The notes below the pieces were generated by a model. The model had not been told where the DNA came from, searched no databases, and saw nothing but the letters and a program-made list of their open reading frames with translations. A DNA stretch of 64,000 bases, taken from the NCBI GenBank assembly GCA_025352085.1, contig JANXUA010000029.1, positions 1-64,000 of the forward strand, read 5' to 3'. Position numbers and translations under genes: made by a program. Positions 26,336-36,858 of this stretch are shown piece after piece (within the stretch, counting starts at the first letter, position 1; each line of letters begins with the position of its first letter). The DNA comes from Caulobacteraceae bacterium (GTDB lineage Bacteria; Pseudomonadota; Alphaproteobacteria; Caulobacterales; Caulobacteraceae).

Positions 26336-27598
26336 CTATCCGGTGACGACGAGGCGTTTGCGGGTATTGCCCTTGCGCAATTCGGCCTGCGCGGCTGAGA
26401 CGTCGACGACGGCGTTGGCGTCGGCCACCTTGACCCCGTCGATGCGGAAGGCGCCTCCGGCGATCTGCCGACGGGCGTCGCCGTTGGAGGTCGCGAAGCC
26501 GGTGGCGATCATCAAGGCGGTGTAGGTCATCGCGGCCAGGTCGCTCGAAGCGATTTCTACCGTCGGCATGTCGTCCGACAACCGGCCCTCCTCGAACGCC
26601 GCCTTGGCCGCGCCCGCCGCCGCCTCGGCCGCCGCAGGGCCGTGCAGCAGGGTTGTGGCCTCGCTTGCCAGAATCTTTTTGGCCTCGTTGATCTCGGCGC
26701 CGCCGAGCGTCTCCAGCCGGCCGATCTCATCGAGCGGCAGGTCGGTGAACAGACGCAGGAAGCGGCCGACATCGGCGTCCTCGGTGTTGCGCCAGAACTG
26801 CCAGTATTCGTATGGGCTGCGCATATCGGCGTTGAGCCACACCGCGCCCTCGACGGTCTTGCCCATCTTGGCGCCGGACGCGGTGGTAACCAGCGGCGCG
26901 GTGACGCCAAAGGTGGCGCGACCCTCGATGCGGCGGATCAGGTCAATGCCGTTGACGATATTGCCCCACTGCTCCGAACCGCCGAACTGCAGGGTGCAGC
27001 CGTAGCGGCGATTGAGCTCCAGGAAATCCGCCGCCTGCATCAACACATAGTTGAATTCCAGGAAGGTGAACGGCTGTTCGTTGGCCAGCCGCGTCTTCAC
27101 GAACTCCAGCGAAATCATCTTGTTGATGGTGAAATGCACACCGTAATCGCGCAGGAATTCGATATAGCCGAGCTTGTCCAGCCAGTCGGCGTTGTTGGCC
27201 ATGACCGCGTCGGTCGGCCCCTCGCCGAACCTGAGGAAGGGCGCGAACGCCTTGCGGATGCCGGCGATGTTGGCGGCAATGTCGGCGTCCGACAGCATGG
27301 GCCGTTGCGCCGCCTTATCCGACGGGTCGCCGACCTTGGTCGTGCCCCCGCCCATCAATACGATCGGCCGGTGACCGGTCTGCTGCAGGCGTCGCAGAGT
27401 CATGATTTGCACCAGACTGCCGACGTGCAGGCTGGAGGCTGTGGCGTCAAAGCCGATGTAAGCGCTGATAGGCCCGGCGAGCGCGGCGGCGTCGAGGCCC
27501 TCCAGATCGGTGGCCTGATAGACATGCCCCCGCTCGATCAGGGTGCGAACAAGGTCGGAGCGGGGTTTAAAGCCGCCTTGAGGATGTTGGGTCGGCAT
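26336..27598 (-). CDS. tyrS: Tyrosyl-tRNA synthetase
   Basis: A class I aminoacyl-tRNA synthetase of 420 residues that charges tRNA-Tyr. The HIGH-type motif is HVGS (in ATASSLHVGSLVQ), and the KMSKS loop reads KMGKT. FNYVLMQAADF, which contacts the substrate tyrosine, is near residue 180. The C-terminal 70 residues form the S4-like RNA-binding domain (GGAFRIDGVKVAD). It is divergent from anmK with only 42 bases between the starts. Confidence 0.96.
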   Translation of the reverse strand: MPTQHPQGGFKPRSDLVRTLIERGHVYQATDLEGLDAAALAGPISAYIGFDATASSLHVGSLVQIMTLRRLQQTGHRPIVLMGGGTTKVGDPSDKAAQRPMLSDADIAANIAGIRKAFAPFLRFGEGPTDAVMANNADWLDKLGYIEFLRDYGVHFTINKMISLEFVKTRLANEQPFTFLEFNYVLMQAADFLELNRRYGCTLQFGGSEQWGNIVNGIDLIRRIEGRATFGVTAPLVTTASGAKMGKTVEGAVWLNADMRSPYEYWQFWRNTEDADVGRFLRLFTDLPLDEIGRLETLGGAEINEAKKILASEATTLLHGPAAAEAAAGAAKAAFEEGRLSDDMPTVEIASSDLAAMTYTALMIATGFATSNGDARRQIAGGAFRIDGVKVADANAVVDVSAAQAELRKGNTRKRLVVTG

Positions 27599-27640
27599 GG
27601 GTGCTAGCTACCGGGCCGGCGCCGTGGCAGTCAATACGAC

Positions 27641-28751
27641 ATGCGAGTCTTGGGCTTTATGACCGGAACCTCTCTCGACGCGGTCGATATGGCCGTGCTG
27701 GAGACCGATGGCGAAACCATCGGCGCGTTTGGCCAGGCGGGCGAGCGCAAGCTGTGCCCCGCCACGCGCGCGATCATTGAAGAGGCGACCCGCGCCGCGC
27801 TTGCCTGGCATTCGGATGCGCCAAGGCCGGACGTGTTCGAAACCGCCGCCGTCGCCATCGCCGATGAGCACCTCTCTGCCGCGCGTGACTTCATGGCCGA
27901 GCACGGGCACGGCGAACGATCTCGACCTCATCGGCGTGCACGGCCAGACCGTCCTGAACGAGCCGCCGGCGCCCGCGCGCGCCGCCGGCCGCACCGCGCA
28001 GTTGATCGACGCCCAACACCTTGCCGATGGTCTGCGCCTTCCGGTCATCCATGATTTTCGCACCGCTGACGTCGCGGCAGGCGGCCAGGGGGCGCCCCTG
28101 GTGCCGATTTATCACCAGGCCCTGGCGCATTGGTCGAAGCTCGATTTGCCCATCGCCGTGCTCAATCTGGGCGGGGTGGGCAATGTGAACCTGGTCGGCG
28201 CGAACGGCTTGCTGGAGGCCTTCGACACGGGTCCGGCCAACGGCATGATCGACCTCTTCGTTCAGGCGCGCACGGGCGCGCGCTGCGACGAGGGCGGCGC
28301 GCTGGCGGCCGCGGGCCGGGTGGAAGAGACCGTCCTCGCGGGCTATCTGGCCCACCCATACTTTGCGGCGCGCAGCCCCAAGTCGCTGGATCGGTTTGAT
28401 TTTTCTCTGGATCCGGTCGCGGATCTGTCGCTTGAAGACGGCGCGGCGACGCTGACCGCGTTCGCCGCCGAAGCCGTGGCGCTCGGCGTCGGCGCCTGTT
28501 CTCTCGCGCCACGCCAACTGGTCGTTTGCGGCGGTGGCCGACACAATCCGGTGCTGATGGCCGCGATCAGCGAAAGATTGCCCATCCCCGTGCAAGCCGC
28601 CGAGGCTGTCGGCTGGCGCGGCGACTCCATCGAAGCCGAAGCCTTCGCCTACCTCGCCGCGAGAGCCGCGAACAGCCTGCCGACCTCGTTTCCAACGACG
28701 ACGGGGGTGGAAAAGGCGATATCCGGCGGGGCGATAGTCAAGCCGAGCTAG
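27641..28751 (+). pseudogene. anmK: Anhydro-N-acetylmuramic acid kinase, frameshifted
   Basis: AnmK phosphorylates and opens 1,6-anhydro-MurNAc during wall recycling. The N-terminal part (RVLGFMTGTSLDAVD, the ATP-site start of the family) is in one frame from ATG 27641. From about base 27914 the family sequence continues in another frame (NDLDLIGVHGQTVLNEP, then GGVGNVNLVG, GPANGMIDLFV, VVCGGGRHNPVLM) to the stop at 28751. One extra base, or two missing, around 27880-27914 would explain it. Both halves are otherwise intact, so the lesion is recent, a base-call error, or recoded; no classical slippery site is visible. Confidence 0.85.
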
Positions 28752-28778
28752 ACAGGCGCCATCGCGTTCGCTCTCGCG

Positions 28779-29429
28779 CTAAATCGGATCCTTCGCGATG
28801 CGCATATCGAGATAGGCGCCGACGCGGGTTTCCACTTCGACAAGGTTGTCTGTCCAGAAATGACCGCCGCCTTCGACCAGTTCATAGTCGATGATGATGC
28901 CCTTTTGCGTGCGCAGCTTGGCGACGACCTTTTCTACGTCGGCGAACGGCACCACAGTGTCGGCCGAGCCATGCAGGAATAGGCCGGACGCGGGGCAGGG
29001 GGCGAGGAAGCTGAAATCGTACATGTTGGCCGGCGGCGAAACCGAGATAAAACCATCGGTTTCCGGGCGGCGCATCAAAAGCTGCATACTCACCCAGGCG
29101 CCGAAATCAAAGCCTGCCACCCAGCACTGCGAGGCGGCCGGATGGGTAGATTGAAGCCAATCGAGCGCCGTGGCCGCGTCGGCCAGTTCGCCTATGCCGG
29201 AATCGAATTCGCCCTGGCTGCGGCCGACGCCACGGGTGTTGAAGCGTAAGACGGTGAAGCCGCGCTTCATGAACAGGTGAAATAACTGCACGGTGACCGG
29301 GTGATTCATGTGACCGCCCGCTTTGGGGTGCGGGTGCATGATCAGGGCGATCGGCGCGGTATCGTCCTTGCGAGGAGAGTAGCGGGCTTCGATACGGCCG
29401 GCGCTGCCGGGTAGAATAATGTCGGGCAT
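28779..29429 (-). CDS. Alpha/beta hydrolase with Asp at the nucleophile elbow
   Basis: A 216-residue alpha/beta hydrolase of the COG2945-like group (HPHPKAGGHMNHPV, FNTRGVGRSQGEFD, YDFSFLAPCPASGLFLHG, then VEGGGHFW with the catalytic His). Family members I recall have GFSFGAW at the nucleophile elbow; here it reads GFDFGAW, with GAT at 29108-29106 (Asp108). Asp nucleophiles exist in haloalkane dehalogenases and epoxide hydrolases, but in this subfamily the change may mean altered or lost activity. ATG 29429 is chosen over GTG 29435 because AGGTG lies just before it. Confidence 0.85.
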   Translation of the reverse strand: MPDIILPGSAGRIEARYSPRKDDTAPIALIMHPHPKAGGHMNHPVTVQLFHLFMKRGFTVLRFNTRGVGRSQGEFDSGIGELADAATALDWLQSTHPAASQCWVAGFDFGAWVSMQLLMRRPETDGFISVSPPANMYDFSFLAPCPASGLFLHGSADTVVPFADVEKVVAKLRTQKGIIIDYELVEGGGHFWTDNLVEVETRVGAYLDMRIAKDPI

Positions 29430-29465
29430 GATCACCTAATTCGTCGGGCGCCGGCGCGGTAATAG

Positions 29466-29503
29466 TTGACCGTGCAGCTTGGTTTTCGTATATGCGGCTA
29501 TAC
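29466..29503 (+). promoter_or_regulatory. Promoter and overlapping dyad for the iscR-suf operon
   Basis: TTGACC (29466-29471), a 17-base spacer and TATATG (29489-29494) form a good sigma-70-type promoter. A dyad GTATA-N6-TATAC (29488-29503) overlaps the -10 element, a natural place for a repressor such as the Rrf2 protein encoded just downstream. The assignment of the operator to that protein is inference. Confidence 0.5.
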
Positions 29504-29590
29504 GGTCCCTTTGGCGACCGGTCATTCGCAAGGCGGCGGCTTGTAGCAAAAAGCCGACGCTAAAAGCGAGAAAATAGCGACGTCACACCC

Positions 29591-30037
29591 ATGCAGCTGA
29601 GCACCAAGGGACGATACGCGGTCATGGCCATGACCGAACTGGCCAAGCGTGAGGGCGCCCGCGAGGATTTGCGCGCCGTTCCGCTGGCCGCGATCGCTGA
29701 GAACCAGCAGATTTCCCGGCCTTATCTTGAGCAATTGTTCTCGCGACTACGCCGACGGGGCCTAGTGCGTTCGGTGCGCGGGCCGGGCGGCGGCTACCGG
29801 CTGGCCAAGCCGGGCTGCGACCTTTCTGTCGCCGAGATCGTGATGGCGGTGGACGAGCCCTTGCGCGCGACCCGTTGCGCCGGCCACGGCGCCGGCTGCA
29901 TGAAGGGCGGCGCGCGCTGCTTGACTCACGATTTGTGGGAAGAGACCGGTCGGCAGATCCACGACTATCTGGCGGCGGTGTCGCTGGCCGATGTGCTGGC
30001 CGGGCGCTTGCGCCCCGGTGCGGAGCGCGCCACATGA
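29591..30037 (+). CDS. iscR: Rrf2 family transcriptional regulator (IscR/SufR type)
   Basis: A 148-residue regulator with an N-terminal winged helix (MQLSTKGRYAVMAMTELA, ISRPYLEQLFSRLRRRGLV) and a C-terminal segment with three cysteines (TRCAGHGAGCMKGGARC) that fit the Fe-S ligand cluster of IscR. Such proteins sense Fe-S status and control the assembly operon they lead. It overlaps the desulfurase start by ATGA. No strong Shine-Dalgarno sequence is seen before ATG 29591. Confidence 0.93.
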   Translation: MQLSTKGRYAVMAMTELAKREGAREDLRAVPLAAIAENQQISRPYLEQLFSRLRRRGLVRSVRGPGGGYRLAKPGCDLSVAEIVMAVDEPLRATRCAGHGAGCMKGGARCLTHDLWEETGRQIHDYLAAVSLADVLAGRLRPGAERAT

Positions 30038-31163
30038 CCGTGCCGGTCTATCTAGATTATAACGCCACCGCCAAGCTGCGCCCGCAGGCGCGCGAGGCGG
30101 TGCTGCGGGCCTTGGATCTGGGCGGCAATCCCTCGTCGACCCACGCCGACGGCCGCGCGGCGCGCGCCTTTGTCGAGTCCGCGCGCGCGGACGTGGCGGC
30201 GCTGGTCGCGGCTCGGCCCGAGGCGGTGACCTTCGTCAGCGGCGGCACCGAAGCCAATGCCTTGGCGATCGAAAGCGCCGTGGCGGCCGGGATCACCCGC
30301 ATCATCGTCGGCGCGACCGAGCATGATGCGGTGCGCGCCAATGCACAGGCGTCCGGATGCGCCTTGGAGGTCTGGCCGGTGGACGCCAACGGCGTGGCCG
30401 ATCTTGATTGGCTGCATGATCGACTGGCGCAGGGTCCCCGGACTCTGGTCTGCCTGATGCTGGCTAACAATGAGACCGGCGTTATTCAACCGGTGGCCCA
30501 AGCGGCGCGGCGGGTCCGCGACTCTGGCGGCCTGCTGCACGTCGACGCTGTCCAGGCGGCCGGCAAGATTGCCATCGATATCACCGATCTTTGCGCCGAC
30601 ACGGTGGCGTTTTCGGCTCATAAGCTCGGCGGACCGCAAGGGGTCGGCGCCTTGATTGCTGGGTCGAACGCAGTGTTGACTCGACGCCTGCACGGCGGCG
30701 GGCAAGAGCGCGGTCGGCGCGCGGGAACGGAAAATGTATCCGGAATCAGTAGTTTCGGGGCTGCGGCTCGCGCGGCGGCCGAGGCTCTGCCCGAACTTGC
30801 CGCTCAATCGGACTGGCGCGATGCCGTGGCGCGAATCGCGGTCGCGGCGGGTGCCGAAGTTCTCGGCGCGCGCGCGCCGCGCCTGCCCCAGACTCTCTGT
30901 TTCGCGACGCCGGGCTTCAGCTCCGAGATCCAGGTGATGGCGCTTGATCTGGCCGGGGTGATGGTCAGCGCCGGGGCGGCCTGTTCGTCGGGTAAGGTCA
31001 AACCCAGCCCAGTGATCGAAGCCATGGGCCGGCCCGATCTGGCGCCCTTCTCCATTCGCGTTAGTGGCGGCTGGGCCTCGAGCGCCGCCGATTGGGCGCG
31101 TTGCGGCGAGATCTGGCTGGACGCTTATCAAACCAAGTCGGCCCGCCGACGGGAGTATGCGTG

Positions 31164-31164
<1 letters not shown>
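30034..31164 (+). CDS. Cysteine desulfurase, NifS/IscS-like
   Basis: A 376-residue PLP enzyme that removes sulfur from cysteine for Fe-S assembly. It starts [14 protein letters not shown]; the PLP lysine is in [11 protein letters not shown] and the catalytic cysteine loop reads [14 protein letters not shown]. It is distinct from the SufS encoded later in the same operon, so the operon carries two desulfurases, a common alphaproteobacterial arrangement. ATG 30034 overlaps the iscR stop; the longer frame from 29875 is rejected because it is the shadow of iscR. Confidence 0.94.
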
Positions 31165-32626
<1,462 letters not shown>

Positions 32627-32630
<4 letters not shown>

Positions 32631-32995
32631 CGCTCGAAGCCATCGATCACGTCCAGTTGGCGATCCCCCCCGGCGGCGAAGATGCAGCGCGGAGGTTTTA
32701 CAGCACTCTTCTGGGCCTTTACGAGCAGCCCAAACCCGTGGACATGGCCAAACGCGGCGGGTGCTGGTTCGAGCGCGGCGGGTTGAAGGTGCACCTCGGC
32801 GTCGAGGAGCCCTTCACGCCGGCGCGCAAGGCGCACATCGCGTTTCGCGTGGACGACGTGGCCGGCTTGGCCGAACGCGCGCGGGAAAACGGCTTTGAGG
32901 TGATGAACGACCACGAACTCCCTGGGCACGAGCGGGTGTTCATCTTCGATCCTTTCGGTAACCGGCTGGAGTTTCTCCGGCCCGTGGAAAACTAA
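32627..32995 (+). CDS. VOC superfamily (glyoxalase/bleomycin-resistance-like) protein within the suf operon
   Basis: A 122-residue protein with the paired beta-alpha-beta-beta-beta modules of the vicinal oxygen chelate fold. Likely metal ligands are His in [10 protein letters not shown], His in [10 protein letters not shown] and Glu in [10 protein letters not shown]. Substrate unknown. ATG 32627 overlaps the sufB stop by four bases, and the gene ends six bases before sufC, so it is fully embedded in the operon. The VOC fold is not a known part of the Suf machinery. A role in metabolite detoxification or metal handling is inference. Confidence 0.88.
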
Positions 32996-33001
32996 CATTC
33001 A

Positions 33002-33760
33002 ATGACTACAATGCTTTCTATCAATAATCTTCATGTCTCTATCGACGGAAAAGCCATCCTCGATGGCCTGACCCTCGACGTTCCCGTCGGCGAAGTGCAC
33101 GCCGTCATGGGCCCCAACGGCGCAGGCAAATCGACGCTGAGCTACGCCTTGGCCGGGCGGCCGGGCTATGAGGTCACCGCCGGTTCGGCGACGCTCAACG
33201 GCGACGATCTTCTGGCCCTCGAACCCAATGAGCGCGCCGCAAGGGGGGTGTTCCTGTCGTTCCAATATCCGATCGAAATCCCCGGCGTTCCGGCCCTGAC
33301 CTTCCTGCGCACTGCGCTCAATGCGCAGTTAAAAGCACGGGGCGAGGCCGAGATTACCGCGCCGGCTTTCCTGAAACTTGTCCGCGCCAAGGCCGCCGGG
33401 CTGAAGATGGATTTTGATATGCTCAAGCGCAGCTTGAACGTCGGCTTTTCCGGTGGCGAGAAGAAACGCATGGAAATTCTTCAAATGGCGGTGCTTTCTC
33501 CCAAGCTCGCCATTCTCGACGAAACCGATTCCGGCCTGGATATCGACGCCCTGCGCATCGTCGCGGAGGGGGTGAACGCCATGCGCGGGCCCGATCGCTC
33601 CATGCTGGTGATCACCCATTACCAGCGCCTACTCGACCACATTCGCCCCGACCGCGTTCACGTGCTGGCGGCAGGTCGGATTGTTGCCTCCGGCGGACCC
33701 GAACTGGCGCACGAACTTGAACGTGGCGGCTACGATCAATACGCCAAGGTCGCGGCATGA
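33002..33760 (+). CDS. sufC: Fe-S cluster assembly ATPase SufC
   Basis: An ABC-type ATPase of 252 residues that powers the SufBCD scaffold. Walker A is GPNGAGKSTL, the Q-loop region FLSFQYPIEIPGV, the signature SGGEKKRMEILQM, and Walker B AILDETDSGLD with the Suf-type ETDSGLDIDAL. ATG 33002 is used; an in-frame ATG at 33011 is possible. It overlaps sufD by ATGA. Confidence 0.97.
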   Translation: MTTMLSINNLHVSIDGKAILDGLTLDVPVGEVHAVMGPNGAGKSTLSYALAGRPGYEVTAGSATLNGDDLLALEPNERAARGVFLSFQYPIEIPGVPALTFLRTALNAQLKARGEAEITAPAFLKLVRAKAAGLKMDFDMLKRSLNVGFSGGEKKRMEILQMAVLSPKLAILDETDSGLDIDALRIVAEGVNAMRGPDRSMLVITHYQRLLDHIRPDRVHVLAAGRIVASGGPELAHELERGGYDQYAKVAA

Positions 33761-34794
33761 GCCTCGCGCGCGCGATAACCACGGGTGACCTCACCCAGTT
33801 GCCGTCGCGCCGGGACGAGGATTGGCGCTGGAGCGACCTGCGCGGCCTGATCCGGGTTCTGCCGGCGCCGTCGCCCGCGCACATCGGCGCGGGAACGCCG
33901 GGACCATTCGCCGGGTTGGCTAACCGCGAGGTCGTGATCGTCAACGGTTACGGGCCGGCGGCGATCAAGGTCGCCGCGGGCGAGACGCAGACTTTGGCGC
34001 TGCGCTTCATCGCCGCCCGCGACGCCGGCGCTCATGTCGCGCGCGCGGCCATAGAGGTCGACGCGGGCGCGACGCTCACTCTGCTGGAGTCCTATGAAGG
34101 TGAGGGGACCGACTATGTCGTCGAGAGGGATCTCGCTATCTCTGTCGCCAAGGGTGCGCGGCTGGAGCGCGTGATCATCGCCGGCGATGATCAGGACGCC
34201 GTCTCGGTTTCGCGAGCCGACATTGATCTCAGCCCCGGTGCCACGCTTGCCCAGACGGTGCTGACCCACGGTGGCAAACGCCAGCGCCTCGAAACCCACG
34301 TCGCCCACCCCGGGGCCGAGGCGTCGGTTCGGCTGGACGGCGTCTATGTGCTGGGCGCCAAGCGCCACGCCGACCTCACCACCGTCGTCACCCACGCCGG
34401 CGCGAACGGCGTCACCGATCAACTAACCAAGGGTGTCGTCAACGGTCAGGCGCGCGGCGTGTTTCAGGGGCGGATCGTGGTCTCGCCGGGAGCCGATCAG
34501 ACCGACGCCAAGATGGGGCATCACGCCTTGGTTTTGTCGGACCGAGCCGAGGTCGACGCCAAACCGGAGCTGGAGATCTACGCCGACGACGTCGCCTGCG
34601 CGCACGGCAATACGGTCGGGGCGCTGGACGATGAGTCCCTGTTCTACGCCCGCCAGCGCGGCATCCCCGAAGCCGAAGCGCGCGCCATGCTCATCGGCGC
34701 CTTTCTGGGCGAAGTGGTCGATCGTATTGAACACGACGGCGCGCGGGGGGTCGCCCGGGCGTGGTTGGCGGAGCAATTGGGAACGCGGCCATGA
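33757..34794 (+). CDS. sufD: Fe-S cluster assembly protein SufD
   Basis: A 345-residue partner of SufB in the SufBC2D scaffold, with a shorter N-terminal region than in gammaproteobacteria. N-terminal LPSRRDEDWRWSDLRGL is typical, as are QTDAKMGHHALVLSDRAEVDAKPELEIYADDV-type residues near 245-275 and SLFYARQRGIPEAEARAM near 290. It overlaps sufC and sufS at both ends by ATGA, so the whole operon is translationally coupled. Confidence 0.95.
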   Translation: MSLARAITTGDLTQLPSRRDEDWRWSDLRGLIRVLPAPSPAHIGAGTPGPFAGLANREVVIVNGYGPAAIKVAAGETQTLALRFIAARDAGAHVARAAIEVDAGATLTLLESYEGEGTDYVVERDLAISVAKGARLERVIIAGDDQDAVSVSRADIDLSPGATLAQTVLTHGGKRQRLETHVAHPGAEASVRLDGVYVLGAKRHADLTTVVTHAGANGVTDQLTKGVVNGQARGVFQGRIVVSPGADQTDAKMGHHALVLSDRAEVDAKPELEIYADDVACAHGNTVGALDDESLFYARQRGIPEAEARAMLIGAFLGEVVDRIEHDGARGVARAWLAEQLGTRP

Positions 34795-36008
34795 GCTTCG
34801 ACGTCCAAGCCGCGCGCGCCCAATTTCCAATCCTCAGCCGCCAGGTCAACGACCAGCCGCTGGTCTATCTCGATAGCGCCGCCTCGGCGCAAAAGCCGCG
34901 CGCGGTGATCGAGGCGATAACCGCCGCAATGGAAGGTTCGTACGCCAATGTCCATCGCGGCCTGCACACTTTGGCCAACGAAACCACCGAAGCCTACGAA
35001 GCGGCTCGCGAATCGGTCCGGCGCCTGCTGAACGCCGCCAGTGGGCAGGAGATCGTCTTCACCAAGGGCGCCACCGAGGCTATCAATCTGGTCGCCGCGT
35101 CGTTTGGCCGCTCGCTGAACGCCGGCGATGAGATCGTGCTCTCCGAAATGGAGCATCACGCGAATATCGTGCCCTGGCATTTCCTGCGCGAGAGCCGGGG
35201 TGCGGTTTTGAAATTCATCCCCGTCACCGACGACGGGCGTCTTGACATGGACGCCTTGCACAGCCTGCTGGGGCCTCGGACGCGGATGGTGGCGGTCAGC
35301 CACATGTCCAATGTGCTGGGCACGGTCAATCCGGTCGCCGAGATCATCGCCGCCGCCCATGCCGTCGGGGCCCTGACGCTGATCGACGGTTGCCAGGCGA
35401 TCGTGCACGGCGTGGTCGACGTGCAGGCCCTGGACGCGGATTTCTATGTGTTTTCAGGTCATAAGCTTTACGGTCCGACCGGCATCGGCGCCCTCTACGG
35501 CAAGACGGACATCCTAAAATCAATGCCGCCTTATCAAGGTGGTGGCGAAATGATCGACGTGGTGACGCTGAAGACCGTAACCTACGCCGATCCGCCGCAT
35601 CGTTTTGAAGCCGGCACGCCGCCGATCCTGGAAGCGATCGGTCTGGGCGCTGCGATCACGTGGCTGGACGGCTTAGACCGCGCCGCCGTCGCCGCGCACG
35701 AACACGCCCTCTACGCGCGGGTGAAGGAACGCCTGAACGGAGCCAACTGGCTCACCGAGATGGGCACGGCGCCCGGCAAAGGGGCGATTTTCGCGTTCAA
35801 CATGGTCGGCGCGCACGCCCACGATGTCGCTCAGGTTCTGGACCGCTACGGCATAGCCGTGCGCGCCGGAACCCACTGCGCGGAACCCCTGATGCGCCGA
35901 TTTGGCGTCACGGCGAGCGCGCGCGCCTCTTTCGCCCTATATAACACCTTGGAGGAGGCCGACGCCTTCGCTGAGGCCCTTACCAAAACCCGGACATTTT
36001 TTGCCTGA
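34791..36008 (+). CDS. sufS: Cysteine desulfurase SufS
   Basis: A 405-residue type II PLP desulfurase. The PLP lysine lies in FSGHKLYGPTGIG, the aspartate region reads TLIDGCQAIVHG, and the active cysteine is in VRAGTHCAEPLM. No sufE gene is seen in the window. ATG 34791 is used because it gives the ATGA overlap with sufD; the frame upstream to 34761 is a shadow. The stop shares one base with the sufT start. Confidence 0.96.
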   Translation: MSFDVQAARAQFPILSRQVNDQPLVYLDSAASAQKPRAVIEAITAAMEGSYANVHRGLHTLANETTEAYEAARESVRRLLNAASGQEIVFTKGATEAINLVAASFGRSLNAGDEIVLSEMEHHANIVPWHFLRESRGAVLKFIPVTDDGRLDMDALHSLLGPRTRMVAVSHMSNVLGTVNPVAEIIAAAHAVGALTLIDGCQAIVHGVVDVQALDADFYVFSGHKLYGPTGIGALYGKTDILKSMPPYQGGGEMIDVVTLKTVTYADPPHRFEAGTPPILEAIGLGAAITWLDGLDRAAVAAHEHALYARVKERLNGANWLTEMGTAPGKGAIFAFNMVGAHAHDVAQVLDRYGIAVRAGTHCAEPLMRRFGVTASARASFALYNTLEEADAFAEALTKTRTFFA

Positions 36009-36370
36009 TGGACGACGCTGCCCCCCATATCGACCCCACGGTATCCGCCATTCCGCAGGCGGAGCTTGACGCCCTGACCGACCGGCTGATCGATCAGCTC
36101 AAGACGGTGTTTGATCCGGAAATTCCGGTCGACATCTATGAGCTGGGCCTGATTTACAAGGTCGATGTGTCCGACGAAAAGGCCGTTGCCATCGAAATGA
36201 CCTTGACCGCGCCCGGCTGCCCGGTCGCCGGTGAAATGCCCGAATGGGTGCATGACGCGGTGGTGAAGATTCCCGAAGTGACCTCATGCAAGGTCAATCT
36301 GGTGTTTGACCCGCCGTGGGACCCATCGCTGATGAGCGATGAAGCCAAACTCGAATTGAATATGTTTTAA
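36008..36370 (+). CDS. sufT: SufT / MIP18-type (DUF59) Fe-S assembly factor
   Basis: A 120-residue DUF59 protein (DPEIPVDIYELGLIYKVDV, MTLTAPGCPVAGEMPEWV, NLVFDPPWDPSLMSDEAK). DUF59 proteins, including SufT and the eukaryotic MIP18, act in Fe-S maturation or cluster delivery. The single Cys in APGCPVA is the conserved one. It starts on the last base of the sufS stop and ends three bases before the next gene. Confidence 0.94.
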   Translation: MDDAAPHIDPTVSAIPQAELDALTDRLIDQLKTVFDPEIPVDIYELGLIYKVDVSDEKAVAIEMTLTAPGCPVAGEMPEWVHDAVVKIPEVTSCKVNLVFDPPWDPSLMSDEAKLELNMF

Positions 36371-36373
36371 GCG

Positions 36374-36760
36374 ATGGAAAACCTAATCCAGCCCCGCGTC
36401 CGTCGCCCCCGCCCGCAAGTCGTCACCTTGAGCGACGCCGCCGCCACGCGTGTGCGCGAAATCATCGACCGCTCCGAAAAGCCCTACGCCGGCCTGCGCG
36501 TGGGGGTGAAAAATGGCGGCTGCGCGGGCTCGGAATATGTTCTGGAATACGCCGAGGAGGTGAGCCCTTTGGACGAGGTCGTCGAGGACAAGGGCGTGAC
36601 GATCCTGATCGAACCCAAGGCGGTGCTGTTCCTGATCGGCACCCAGATCGACTATGAGACCACCAAGCTCGCTTCGAAGTTCGTATTCCGTAACCCCAAT
36701 CAAACCGACGCCTGTGGCTGCGGCGAGAGCGTGACGATTGTGGAGGCGGCGGAACACTAG
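36374..36760 (+). CDS. sufA: A-type Fe-S carrier (SufA/HesB family)
   Basis: A 128-residue A-type carrier that receives clusters from SufBCD and delivers them to targets. The three cysteine ligands are in KNGGCAGSEYVLEY and, about 65 residues on, in DACGCGES. The N-terminal 18 residues (PRVRRPRPQ) are an extra basic stretch before the fold. It closes the suf operon. Confidence 0.94.
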   Translation: MENLIQPRVRRPRPQVVTLSDAAATRVREIIDRSEKPYAGLRVGVKNGGCAGSEYVLEYAEEVSPLDEVVEDKGVTILIEPKAVLFLIGTQIDYETTKLASKFVFRNPNQTDACGCGESVTIVEAAEH

Positions 36761-36858
36761 GGCGCGCGGATAGAGAGCGGTTCGCCCCCCCTGGGCCGAC
36801 CCCGGCGGAACCGAAGCCCGACATCTTCGTTTATTGGCTGAGCTTTGGGAGACTCTCC

